Source of the DNA: JAWWPY01 sp964412845
GTDB taxonomy: Bacteria > Actinomycetota > Actinomycetes > Streptosporangiales > Streptosporangiaceae
NCBI GenBank assembly: GCA_964412845.1
Contig: CAYPQM010000120.1
Coordinates: forward strand, 1 to 20,988
Direction: 5' to 3'
DNA length: 20,988 nt
Numbering within the stretch: position 1 is the first letter of the stretch; every line of letters starts with the position of its first letter. The notes below the pieces were generated by a model, which ran no database searches, was not told the DNA's origin, and saw only the letters and a list, made by a program, of their open reading frames with translations. A program made the position numbers and the translations under genes. Below are positions 1 through 7,139 of the stretch, piece by piece.

Positions 1-2
1 GT

Positions 3-206
3 GCTCATGGTGTGGTCGTAGCCAGGATTGCCTTCTCGACATCTGAGCACCCTAGACACCTGAGCACCGGCGAACGGGTGGTTAGCCCCGCCGGGTTCGC
101 CCTGGGCATGGAGGACGAGCCCGGCGTCATGACCCAGGTGGCGACCTTCCGTGGCCTGAAACTCCGGATCCGCGACCGCGTGCTCCGTGAGGCCGCCGCC
201 CTGTGA
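3..206 (+). CDS. 3' end of an unrecognised gene, cut by the window edge
   Basis: An open frame enters from the left edge and ends at TGA 204-206. From about position 58 onward nearly every codon ends in G or C, as expected for real coding sequence in this genome, while the first 18 or so codons are less biased. The readable C-terminus contains the run GVMTQVATFRGLKLRIRD and ends REAAAL. I do not recognise the family. An internal ATG at 12 could in principle start a 64-residue protein, but it has no obvious ribosome binding site, so a partial gene is more likely. It could also be a decayed fragment. Confidence 0.35.
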   Translation, partial: AHGVVVARIAFSTSEHPRHLSTGERVVSPAGFALGMEDEPGVMTQVATFRGLKLRIRDRVLREAAAL

Positions 207-233
207 GGCGGGTCGTGACTGCTCTGGGACGGC

Positions 234-752
234 TCACCGGCCGGGACCCGCACGCGTGGGAGCGTTAGGCGTAGGTCTTGACCTCGGAGATGGCTGCGGG
301 GCGACGTGACCGCTGCTTTGCGGCACGAGTGGCCCAGGCTGGAGCGGGACCGGAAAATCAAGCCGGGCTGCGTCTCCGGGCTTGCGGATGGTCTGGGCCG
401 GCCGCGCCTGGGTGGGGATGCCCAGCGCAGCGGCGCCCGCCCTCGACCGGCTGAGCGCGGCGTGCAGGCCTTCGGCCGCCTTCCTCGCTGCTGCCGCCTG
501 CGCCGCGTGCTGCTGCGCCTGGCGCAGCTCGCTGACCGCCCCGGCCAGCCTGACGAGGCTCGCCGCCAGGTGAAGCGTGGTCGGCGTGGTGTCCGCCTCG
601 CTGCTGCCTGCCATGGCGAGGAGCCTGGCGGCGGCGCGGAGCCGGTCTCTGTGGTCCGGTACGGGATCTTCCCGTAGGCGGCCCGCGCGGCTGCGTGCGT
701 TATTCCTCACGGGAAAGCGGCTTCGGCTCGCGGCGGACAGGACCCTAGACAA
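234..752 (-). CDS. hypothetical Ala/Arg-rich protein, possibly mobile-element derived
   Basis: This 172-residue frame has no recognisable catalytic motif. Residues about 28-105 form an Ala/Leu/Arg-rich, probably helical stretch that includes DPVPDHRDRLRAAARLLAMA and LRQAQQHAAQAAAARKAA. The last 60 residues are Pro/Arg-rich and probably disordered. Helical segments of this kind resemble, to my eye, the C-terminal parts of actinobacterial relaxase or mobilisation proteins, but that is a weak inference. There is no clear Shine-Dalgarno sequence before the ATG at 752, and the opposite strand is also open for long stretches, so it may be a remnant or a chance frame. The hydrolase terminator at 795-825 lies upstream. 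Confidence 0.3.
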   Translation of the reverse strand: MSRVLSAASRSRFPVRNNARSRAGRLREDPVPDHRDRLRAAARLLAMAGSSEADTTPTTLHLAASLVRLAGAVSELRQAQQHAAQAAAARKAAEGLHAALSRSRAGAAALGIPTQARPAQTIRKPGDAARLDFPVPLQPGPLVPQSSGHVAPQPSPRSRPTPNAPTRAGPGR

Positions 753-794
753 GTCCTATCCTTGCAGGCCAAAGGCACTTTTCATGAAACAAAC

Positions 795-825
795 GCCCCG
801 GGCTCACCCGGGCGAAGCCCGGGGC
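795..825 (-). terminator. intrinsic terminator of the epoxide-hydrolase-like gene
   Basis: Perfect 10-bp arms GCCCCGGGCT (795-804) and AGCCCCGGGC read on the opposite strand (816-825) enclose an 11-nt loop. On the minus strand the hairpin is followed by GTTTGTTTC, a modest T-rich tail. The upstream arm begins within the TAG stop codon of the hydrolase gene (825-827), so the transcript would fold immediately at the end of translation. Confidence 0.7.
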
Positions 826-1712
826 TAGACGGCGTCGACGCTTGCGGCGAAGCCGAGAATGGCCTTCGCCAGCTCGTCCGGGGCCTCCATGGCGGCGTAG
901 TGGCCCACGCCGTCGAGTGACACCGAGCTGACTCCGGCCCCCGCGGCCCGGGACATGGTGCCGGCCGTGAAGGAGCCTCCGCCTGCGCCGACCGCGAGTA
1001 CGGGCGCAGTCAACCCGGGCGTCTCCGCTAGAGCCTTGATTTCGGGGCCTTCCCGCAGCATCGACTGATAGAGGCCGGCCGCTCCGCGCCAGCCGCCGGG
1101 GCGCGAGTAGGTGCGGGCGAACTCGTCGATGTCGGCGTCGGTGATCGCTCCAGGGGTCGCGCTCATCGCCGGGAACGCGAATTGTCCCAGGAACTCGCGC
1201 TCGCGGCCGGCGAGCAGCATCTCCGGGATGCCGGGCGCGGCGAGAACGCCGATGTACCAGGTGCCCCCGTGGGTGACGTCGGCCAGCATCTCCAGACCGA
1301 ACCCGGGCAGCCCCATCTCGATGGCGCTGAGACTGAGCACGTCCTGCGGATGCGTGGCCGCCAGGCGGAAGACCGCCGCCCCGCTGATGTCCTGCCCGGT
1401 GAGGTGAACCGGGCCGACATTGAGCTGCCCGATGAGAAGGTGCAGGTCTTCGGCTGACGTCGTGCTGTCATACTCGCCCGGCTCGTTGCCGGAGTCACCG
1501 AAGCCGCGCAGGTCGACGGCGAAGACGCGGTGGCTGGCCGCGAGCAGCGGGATGAGCTTCCGGAAGGCCCACCAGGTCTCGGGAAACCCGTGGACCAGCA
1601 GGACCGGAGATCCGCTGGTTCCCGCCGCGACGTAGTGCAGCCTGGTCCCGTTGACCTCCGCATAGTGGTGCGTGATCCCCGGCAGCGCGGGACCATCTGG
1701 CGTGACGTCCAT
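825..1712 (-). CDS. alpha/beta hydrolase, epoxide hydrolase-like
   Basis: A cytoplasmic alpha/beta-fold hydrolase of 295 residues, close to the usual length for soluble epoxide hydrolases and haloalkane dehalogenases. The oxyanion-hole motif HGFPETW is at residues 41-47, the nucleophile elbow TGQDISG places Asp108 at the nucleophile position (Asp rather than Ser is the mark of this branch), and the catalytic His is His271 in GVGHYAAMEAP. Tyr202 and Tyr215 in the lid are candidates for the epoxide-activating tyrosines. The usual GxDWGG elbow is altered to GQDISG, so the substrate cannot be predicted; haloalkane or ester hydrolysis is possible. I chose ATG 1712 because AAGGAG (1723-1718) lies 5 nt upstream; an in-frame start at 1751 lacks one and would overlap the promoter. 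The gene is divergent from a MarR regulator that probably controls it. Confidence 0.88.
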   Translation of the reverse strand: MDVTPDGPALPGITHHYAEVNGTRLHYVAAGTSGSPVLLVHGFPETWWAFRKLIPLLAASHRVFAVDLRGFGDSGNEPGEYDSTTSAEDLHLLIGQLNVGPVHLTGQDISGAAVFRLAATHPQDVLSLSAIEMGLPGFGLEMLADVTHGGTWYIGVLAAPGIPEMLLAGREREFLGQFAFPAMSATPGAITDADIDEFARTYSRPGGWRGAAGLYQSMLREGPEIKALAETPGLTAPVLAVGAGGGSFTAGTMSRAAGAGVSSVSLDGVGHYAAMEAPDELAKAILGFAASVDAV

Positions 1713-1728
1713 GTCTTCTCCTTGCTTG

Positions 1729-1769
1729 GACAACCTGGGTGTCATTGACACTAGCCAACCTGGTTGTCA
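1729..1769. promoter_or_regulatory. two tandem operator-like palindromes between hydrolase and marR
   Basis: GACAACCTGGGTGTCA (1729-1744) and GCCAACCTGGTTGTCA (1754-1769) match at 14 of 16 positions and are spaced 25 bp apart. Each has the dyad core CAACC-T-GGKTG; the second copy (1756-1766) is a perfect palindrome. The size and position in an 86-bp divergent intergenic region fit binding sites for the adjacent MarR dimer. Site 1 covers the predicted hydrolase transcription start. Site 2 lies between the hydrolase -35 and -10 and covers the -35 of the regulator, so one repressor could close both promoters. Confidence 0.7.
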
Positions 1770-1777
1770 CTGTCCAA
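1748..1777 (-). promoter_or_regulatory. predicted promoter of the hydrolase gene
   Basis: On the minus strand TTGGAC (1777-1772) and TAGTGT (1753-1748) are separated by 18 nt, resembling the actinobacterial housekeeping-sigma pattern. The start of transcription would be near 1741, leaving a leader of about 28 nt that contains the AAGGAG ribosome binding site. This is predicted from spacing and consensus only. Confidence 0.45.
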
Positions 1778-1792
1778 TCGCTGCCGTAGTCT
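1764..1792 (+). promoter_or_regulatory. predicted promoter of marR, probably leaderless
   Basis: TTGTCA (1764-1769) and TAGTCT (1787-1792) are 17 nt apart. Only 6 nt separate the -10 hexamer from the ATG at 1799, so transcription would begin at or beside the start codon. This agrees with the absence of any Shine-Dalgarno sequence before the regulator gene. Leaderless messages are common in actinobacteria. Confidence 0.5.
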
Positions 1793-1798
1793 TCTGCC

Positions 1799-2278
1799 AT
1801 GTCCCGCTCTGGCGCCGACCTCGCCCTGCTCCTGCTCGGAGGCTTCCGCTCGATGGTGGACGCCGCGACAGCCGAGCTGACCCGCCGCGGCCACGAGGAT
1901 GTGCGTCCCGTCCACGACTTCGCGATGCGGGCCATCGCCGCGGGCGCCGGCAACGCCTCAGAACTCGGCCGCCGCCTGTCAGTCTCCAAGCAGGCAGCGG
2001 CGAAAACTATCGTGGTGCTGCAGGAGCGCGGATACGTGACACGCGACACAGACCCCCGCCACGCCCGCCGCATGCGCCTTCAGGTCACTCCGCTCGGCTT
2101 CGAGGTGCTGCGCCAGGGTGAGGCGATCTTCGACGAGCTGCGCGATCAATGGGAGCGGCAGATCGGCCCCGCCCAGCTCGAGAACCTTGAGACGCACCTG
2201 GCAGCGCTGGTCGGCGATCAGCCCGTGCGCTTCGACACAGCCGGCTGGATGTCGCGAGACCTCGGCGAGCCGGCCTAG
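1799..2278 (+). CDS. MarR-family transcriptional regulator
   Basis: A 159-residue winged-helix regulator. Residues about 52-80 (NASELGRRLSVSKQAAAKTI and following) form the helix-turn-helix, and residues 82-97 (RDTDPRHARRMRLQVT) form the Asp-Pro-Arg wing typical of MarR proteins, followed by a C-terminal helical dimerisation part. MarR proteins are usually dimeric repressors released by small lipophilic or phenolic ligands. Divergent placement from the epoxide-hydrolase-like gene, with two palindromes between them, suggests autoregulation and control of the hydrolase; the hydrolase substrate may be the inducer. The ATG at 1799 has no ribosome binding site but sits directly at a predicted transcription start. 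The ligand cannot be inferred. Confidence 0.9.
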   Translation: MSRSGADLALLLLGGFRSMVDAATAELTRRGHEDVRPVHDFAMRAIAAGAGNASELGRRLSVSKQAAAKTIVVLQERGYVTRDTDPRHARRMRLQVTPLGFEVLRQGEAIFDELRDQWERQIGPAQLENLETHLAALVGDQPVRFDTAGWMSRDLGEPA

Positions 2279-2863
2279 ATGAACTGGCCCGTCCGGCTTC
2301 AGCCGTCCCGGGCGATGAAGGATCTCCATGCCCTGCCCGATCAGCGCAGGCCATCACCAGGCCGGTGAGGATCTCCCCCGGGTCATGCACCGACCGCGGG
2401 GCGCACCACCGGGCCAGCCCAGCGGACACGACCGCTCCCAGCCCGGGTGACCCGGGCGGCGTGCAGCAGGAGTAACGCCCCGGCCCGGCACGACCCCACG
2501 GCCGTCAGCGGACACGGTCCGCCGCACATGGCGCGCCCAGGTCAGGCATGATGCAGCCGGGCGTTCGTGGTGCTAGATCCGCAGGCAGCCCGGCCTGCGG
2601 CCGACTGTGACCTCCAGATTGCCCACACCGGACTGGTTCGAGGACCCGCCTCGGGCTACGCCAAACGACAGCATCACGCTGAGCGAGGAAGAACGGCAGG
2701 GAGAACGCTCGCCGAGCCGCCTGGGCGGCAGCTCGGTAGCCAAGATGACCGCCAATGCCACGCTGAACCGGGTGATCTGTGCCCGGCCGTCCGGGCTGTC
2801 CGGCAGCGGTGCATCCGGGCATTGCCGTCACCCGCGTCGTCTGGCGGGGGACCGGCTAATCTG
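2279..2863. other. 585-bp stretch with no well-supported gene
   Basis: Neither strand shows a frame with recognisable domains. The AfsR-like gene frame stays open upstream to 2567, but that extension (residues such as KRQHHAERGRTAG) has no domain character and reads as non-coding. A minus-strand frame at 2505-2831 is likewise unconvincing. The only candidate worth noting is the short plus-strand frame at 2607-2864, listed separately. Confidence 0.5.
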
Positions 2864-2864
2864 A
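2607..2864 (+). CDS. possible small upstream ORF coupled to the AfsR-like gene
   Basis: An 85-codon frame starting at ATG 2607 whose TGA stop (2862-2864) overlaps the ATG of the next gene (2864-2866) as TGATG, an arrangement often seen with translational coupling. About three quarters of its codons end in G or C. The N-terminal half includes DWFEDPPRATPNDSITLSEE, which looks more protein-like than the Arg/Gly/Ser-rich C-terminal half. I do not recognise it and see no strong ribosome binding site at 2607. It may be a chance frame; the TGATG overlap is the main reason to list it. Confidence 0.25.
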   Translation: MTSRLPTPDWFEDPPRATPNDSITLSEEERQGERSPSRLGGSSVAKMTANATLNRVICARPSGLSGSGASGHCRHPRRLAGDRLI

Positions 2865-5800
2865 TGGCGGTGACCGTTGAGCTGGCCCTGCTGTCGCGGG
2901 TAAGTTATGGCAGCCTGGAGATTACCGGCTCCCGGCTGCAGGGCCTGCTTGCGCTCCTGGCCGAGGACCCGCACGTGGGGTGCAGCACCTCCCGGCTGGT
3001 GGACGGGCTGTGGCCAGACGAGCAACCCGAGCACCCGTTCAAGGCCCTCCAGGTCCTTGTGTCACGGGCCCGGGCCCGGCTCGGCCCCGGGATCATCGTC
3101 AGCACGCCGGGCGGATACCGCCTCTCGCTGCGCGAGGACCAGATCGATGCCTCCGCGGTCCTGCTCAGCGCGTCCGAAAGTGAGAAGCGGTCCCGGGCCG
3201 GCGACCACCTCGCGGCGCTGCGGCACGCCGAGGCCGGACTCGCGCTGTGCGAGGGCGCGGAGGGCTGGGACTCCGGGGACGGTCACCCGCTGTCCGCGCT
3301 GCGCGCGGCACGGGTTCCGGTCTACCGGTCGCTGCTGCGGGCCCGCGCGCTGGCGCTGTCGCGGCTCGGGCGGCGGGCCGAGGCGGCCGCACCGCTCGGC
3401 GAGCTGATCCTGCGCTACCCGCGGGACGAGGAGGTCCTGGCCGAACTGCTGCGCTGCGAGGCGGCGACGGCGGGGCCCGCGGCGGCTCTCGCCAGGTACG
3501 CCGATTACCGGCAGCGGCTGCGCGACGAGCTCGGCAGCGACCCGGGCCCCGCGCTGCAAGGCGTGCACCAGGAGCTGCTGCAGGCCGACGCGCCCGTGAT
3601 CCGCCGCGGCGTCCGGCACGAGCCCAACCCGCTGCTCGGCCGGGACGACGACATCGCCGCCGTGGCGGGCCTGCTGCGCACGTCCCGGGTCACGTCGATC
3701 GTCGGCACCGGCGGCCTGGGCAAGACCCGTCTCGCGCACGCAGTCAGCAGCCAGGCGGAGCAGCGCGTCGTGCACTTTGTCGAGCTCGCGGGCGCCGCCG
3801 CCGGCGACGTGACGGCCGAGGTCGCGGCCGCCCTCGGCGTCGGCGAGGAAAACAGCAACCCGATCGGCCGCCGCGGCGCCCCGCCGGGTGTGCTCGGCGG
3901 GATCGTGACCGCCCTGGGTCCCGGCCCTGCGCTGCTGGTGCTGGACAACTGCGAGCACGTCGTGCGCGGCGCCGCAGACCTGGTGCACACCCTGGTGTCG
4001 CTGAGCAAAGACCTGCGCGTGCTCACCACCAGCCGCGCCCCGCTGAGCCTGTCGTCGGAATCGGTGTACCTGCTGCCCGAGCTGGACCTGCCGACCACGG
4101 CCGAGCTGTTCGGGCAGCGGGCGCGGGCGGCCCGGCCCGACGCCGACCTGCCAGCGGAGGCCGTGCGGGAGCTGTGCGACCGCCTGGACGGGCTGCCGCT
4201 CGCCGCGGAACTGGCCGCCGCGCGAGTCCGGGTCATGTCGGTGGCCGAGATCGCCCGGCGCCTCGACGACAGGTTCGCGGTGCTGCGGGGCGGCGCGAGG
4301 GACGCGCCGCAGCGGCACCGCACGCTGCATGCCGTCATCGACTGGAGCTGGAACCTCCTCGACCCGGCCGGGCAGGCGGCCATGCGCGCCCTGTCGGTGT
4401 TCCCCGGCGGGTTCACCGCCGACGCCGCGAGGCACCTGCTCGGCGCCGACGTTCTGCCGGTCCTGGAGCAGCTCGCCGATCAGTCGCTGCTCAAGGTCAC
4501 CGACACCGTACCGGGTACCCGCTACCGGATGCTGGAGACCGTCCGCGAGTTCGCCGCGGCGCGCCGGGAGGACGCCGGCGAGACCGGGCGCGTGACCGGC
4601 CGGTTCCTGGCCTGGGCCCGCGACTTCGGCGTCGCCCACCACGACTCGGTGCTCACCGGCGACGACCTCCCGGGCTTCGAGCTGGTCCGGGGCGAGCAGG
4701 ACAACCTGGTCCAGGCCCTGCGCCACGGGCTCGACCGTAAGGACGCCGGAACGGTCGCCGCGGTGTCGGCCGTGCTGGGCGAGCTGTGGATGGCCGAGTC
4801 GAGTTTCGCCCGGCTGACCGCCCTGGCCGGGGACACGGTCCGGATCCTGCCGTCGTTCCGGCCGGAACCCGCCCTCGTCGAGGCCACCCGGAGCAGCCTG
4901 GTGCTCGGCGCGGTGACCGGTTTCCTGCTGCGGGGACCGAGCCCGGCGCGGTTCCTGGTGGGCCTGCGTCGGCTCCCGCCGGCTCCGCCGGACACCTTCG
5001 CCCGGGCCGCGCAGGTCGTGCTGAACGCGCTGGCCGGGCCGCCCGAGGCGGACCTCGCGGCCCTGCACGCGCTGGGCGAGAGCGATCAGCCGCTGGTCGC
5101 GGGCATGGCCGACTACATGGCCAGCTACGTCTGGGAGGAGGCCGGCGACCTGGACGGCGCGCTGGCCGCGGCGCGGCGGTCGCTCGCCGCGCTCGAGCGC
5201 CGTGGCAGCGCCTGGCTCCGCACCGCCGCGCATGCCCGGATCGGCGAACTGTGTCTCCAGGTGGACGGGGCCGGTTCGGGCGACGAGGCGCTGCGTCACC
5301 TGAGCGCGGCGCTGTCGGTGCTCGAGGCGTTCGGGGCGTGGTCCGGCGCGAACCGGGTACGCGAGGCAATCGTGGGGGCCAACGTGCAGCGGGGCGCCTA
5401 CGACGAGGCGGAACGCGAGCTGAAGCTGACAGCGCCGCGCGCCGCGGATGAGCCCTGGGATATGTCGATGTTCGACTCCGCGATGCGCGCGGAGATCGCG
5501 CTCGGCCGGGGCGACGTCGATACCGGCCTGCACCTGTGGCGTACGGCCGCGGCGACGCTGCGGGACACGCAGCGCCCCGGACCCGACCTGTCCCGGCTGG
5601 ATCCCTGGGCACTTCAGGTTCAGGCCGTCGCGGTGGTCGCCCACGCGGACCACGGCCGGCTCGGCCTGGTTGCGGAGATCACCGGGGCGCTGCCCGCCGC
5701 GCTGTCGGCGCTGACCGCGGACCCGGGGCCGCCGCCCGGGACGCTCGCCACCCCCTATGGCCTCACCGTCTGCGGCTCGCTGCTGCTGGCCCTGGCCATG

Positions 5801-6061
5801 ACCGACATCGACCGGGGCCAGCGCGCGGCGGACGCCGGCTTTGCGAGGTCGGGAGCGAGGATGATCGCGCTGGCCGAGCGCTTCGGCCTCAAGAACGGAT
5901 TCCAGCCGACCATGTCCGCCGCGCGCGCCCGGCGGGCCGCGCAGGACGCCGACGGGCCGGCCTACGCCGAGGCCGTGTCGTCGTACGCGGGCCTGGACCC
6001 GGACGGCCTGCGCGCCGCCGCCCGCGCCGCCCTGCGGGAACGGGCCCGGGTCAGCGGTTGA
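2864..6061 (+). CDS. AfsR/SARP-like large regulator (BTAD, NB-ARC, TPR-like)
   Basis: A 1065-residue regulator. Residues 1-90 form an OmpR-type winged helix (SRLVDGLWPDEQP and SRARARLG are typical), and about 98-245 a bacterial transcriptional activation domain ending near LRDELGSDPGPALQ. An NB-ARC/STAND ATPase follows, with Walker A GTGGLGKT at 281-288, Walker B around Asp361 (LLVLDNCEH), the sensor run LTTSRAPLS and the GLPLA motif. The C-terminal 400 or so residues are helical, Ala/Leu-rich and TPR-like. AfsR-type proteins activate secondary-metabolism or other target promoters after ATP-dependent signal sensing. No C-terminal LuxR helix-turn-helix is present. The frame is open back to 2567, but homology-like sequence begins at MAVTVELALL; GTG 2870 is an alternative start. 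No biosynthetic cluster is in this window, so the target is unknown; the neighbouring exporter genes are convergent. Confidence 0.88.
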   Translation: MAVTVELALLSRVSYGSLEITGSRLQGLLALLAEDPHVGCSTSRLVDGLWPDEQPEHPFKALQVLVSRARARLGPGIIVSTPGGYRLSLREDQIDASAVLLSASESEKRSRAGDHLAALRHAEAGLALCEGAEGWDSGDGHPLSALRAARVPVYRSLLRARALALSRLGRRAEAAAPLGELILRYPRDEEVLAELLRCEAATAGPAAALARYADYRQRLRDELGSDPGPALQGVHQELLQADAPVIRRGVRHEPNPLLGRDDDIAAVAGLLRTSRVTSIVGTGGLGKTRLAHAVSSQAEQRVVHFVELAGAAAGDVTAEVAAALGVGEENSNPIGRRGAPPGVLGGIVTALGPGPALLVLDNCEHVVRGAADLVHTLVSLSKDLRVLTTSRAPLSLSSESVYLLPELDLPTTAELFGQRARAARPDADLPAEAVRELCDRLDGLPLAAELAAARVRVMSVAEIARRLDDRFAVLRGGARDAPQRHRTLHAVIDWSWNLLDPAGQAAMRALSVFPGGFTADAARHLLGADVLPVLEQLADQSLLKVTDTVPGTRYRMLETVREFAAARREDAGETGRVTGRFLAWARDFGVAHHDSVLTGDDLPGFELVRGEQDNLVQALRHGLDRKDAGTVAAVSAVLGELWMAESSFARLTALAGDTVRILPSFRPEPALVEATRSSLVLGAVTGFLLRGPSPARFLVGLRRLPPAPPDTFARAAQVVLNALAGPPEADLAALHALGESDQPLVAGMADYMASYVWEEAGDLDGALAAARRSLAALERRGSAWLRTAAHARIGELCLQVDGAGSGDEALRHLSAALSVLEAFGAWSGANRVREAIVGANVQRGAYDEAERELKLTAPRAADEPWDMSMFDSAMRAEIALGRGDVDTGLHLWRTAAATLRDTQRPGPDLSRLDPWALQVQAVAVVAHADHGRLGLVAEITGALPAALSALTADPGPPPGTLATPYGLTVCGSLLLALAMTDIDRGQRAADAGFARSGARMIALAERFGLKNGFQPTMSAARARRAAQDADGPAYAEAVSSYAGLDPDGLRAAARAALRERARVSG

Positions 6062-6117
6062 TGTCCCGCCGGACCAGGGCCCGCGCCCACAGGTACCCGG
6101 CCACCACGAGGTGCTGC

Positions 6118-6338
6118 GGTTGTTCATCCGCAGGTCGGCGAAGTCGACGGGAGCCTGTCCGGCCGAACCCACGTTGACGATCCGTGCGGGAGCCTCGTTC
6201 TGGAGAGGCGGGATCAGCCGCCTGGTGAGTAGCGCCGGAGCGAGGTAGTTGACGGCCAGCCGCAGTTCGTGACCGTCCGCGCTGAGTTGCCTCCCGGCGA
6301 TAGGGCGCTCTGCCCGCGCCGATCCCGGCGTTGTTGAC
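6118..6338 (-). pseudogene. fragment of a short-chain dehydrogenase (SDR)
   Basis: Read on the minus strand, the fragment begins with VNNAGIGAGRA (from 6338), which contains the SDR NNAG motif. It then shifts frame near 6290 and continues DGHELRLAVNYLAPALLTRR and ARIVNVGSAGQAPVDFADL, the segment leading to the SDR strand beta-5 and the active-site Ser. The Rossmann TGxxxGxG start and the YxxxK catalytic motif are both absent, so both ends are missing and the middle is frameshifted. The sequence after MNN (about 6118) no longer looks like an SDR. It sits between the convergent AfsR-like and permease genes and is presumably debris. Confidence 0.75.
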
Positions 6339-6362
6339 TGATTGGCCTGAGGAGGCACATCG

Positions 6363-7130
6363 TTAGGCGATCTTGCGGTGGTAGGTGGCCATGGCGAGGG
6401 CGTACGCGACGATGAGGATGCCGAGGCACCAGGCGAGGGCGGTCCAGATGCTGGTGCTGACGGGCTGTCGTGCGAGCAGGTCGCGGATCGTGTTGATGAT
6501 GGATGTCATGGGCTGGTTGTCGGCGAAGGCGCGTACCGGGCCGGGCATGGTGCGGGTGGGCACGAATGCCGAGCTGATGAACGGCAGGAAGATGAGCGGG
6601 TAGGAGAACGCGCCCGCACCGTCCGGGGTTTTCGCGGAGAGGCCGGCGATGACGGCGATCCAGGTCAATGCCACGGTGAGCAGGACGATGATTCCGGCGA
6701 TGGCAAGCCAGGCCGGCGCTCCCGCGCCTGAGCGGAATCCCATGGGCAGGGCGATGAGCACGACGATCACGACCGAGATCAGGGTGGAGACCACTGAGGT
6801 CAGCACGTGCGCCCACAGCACGGACGACCGCGCGATCGGCAGGGACTGGAATCGCTCGAAGATCCCGGTTTGCATGTCCGTGAAGAGCCGGAGCGCGGTG
6901 TAGGAGATGCCCGTCGCGATCGTGATCAGCAGGATTCCGGGCAGCAGGTAGTTCACGTAATGCCCGGGCCCCTGCCCGGTGTTGATCGCGCCGCCGAACA
7001 CGTACCTGAACAGCAGCATGAGGGCGATCGGCATGATCGAGACCGTGATGATGGTGTCCGGGCTGCGCGTGATGTGGCGCAGGGTCCGGCCCAGCAGGAC
7101 GGTGGTGTCGCCGAAGAAGTGCGTGGTCAT
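6363..7130 (-). CDS. ABC-2 type exporter permease, DrrB-like
   Basis: A 255-residue integral membrane protein with about six predicted transmembrane segments (roughly 27-47, 58-80, 104-130, 140-164, 175-190 and 228-250). The conserved region between the second and third, MQTGIFERFQSLPIARSSVL, is typical of ABC-2 permeases of the daunorubicin-resistance DrrB group. It should form the membrane channel for the ATPase encoded immediately upstream. AAGGAA, overlapping the TAA stop of the ATPase gene, serves as ribosome binding site for ATG 7130; only 9 nt separate the two genes, so they are co-transcribed. Such pairs usually export hydrophobic drugs or lipids; the substrate here is unknown. Confidence 0.9.
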   Translation of the reverse strand: MTTHFFGDTTVLLGRTLRHITRSPDTIITVSIMPIALMLLFRYVFGGAINTGQGPGHYVNYLLPGILLITIATGISYTALRLFTDMQTGIFERFQSLPIARSSVLWAHVLTSVVSTLISVVIVVLIALPMGFRSGAGAPAWLAIAGIIVLLTVALTWIAVIAGLSAKTPDGAGAFSYPLIFLPFISSAFVPTRTMPGPVRAFADNQPMTSIINTIRDLLARQPVSTSIWTALAWCLGILIVAYALAMATYHRKIA

Positions 7131-7139
7131 CGTTGTTCC

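Noticed and set aside
2567..2863. N-terminal extension of the AfsR-like protein
   Set aside because: The frame is open, but the 99 extra residues have no domain character, and the winged-helix domain starts right after the ATG at 2864.
3247..4740. 497-codon plus-strand frame inside the AfsR-like gene
   Set aside because: Arg/Ala/Gly-rich shadow of the NB-ARC region in another frame.
3062..6358. 1098-codon open frame on the minus strand
   Set aside because: It is antisense to the AfsR-like gene, is Arg/Gln/Gly-rich without domains, and owes its length to the high GC content. Only its first 80 or so codons matter, as the SDR fragment.
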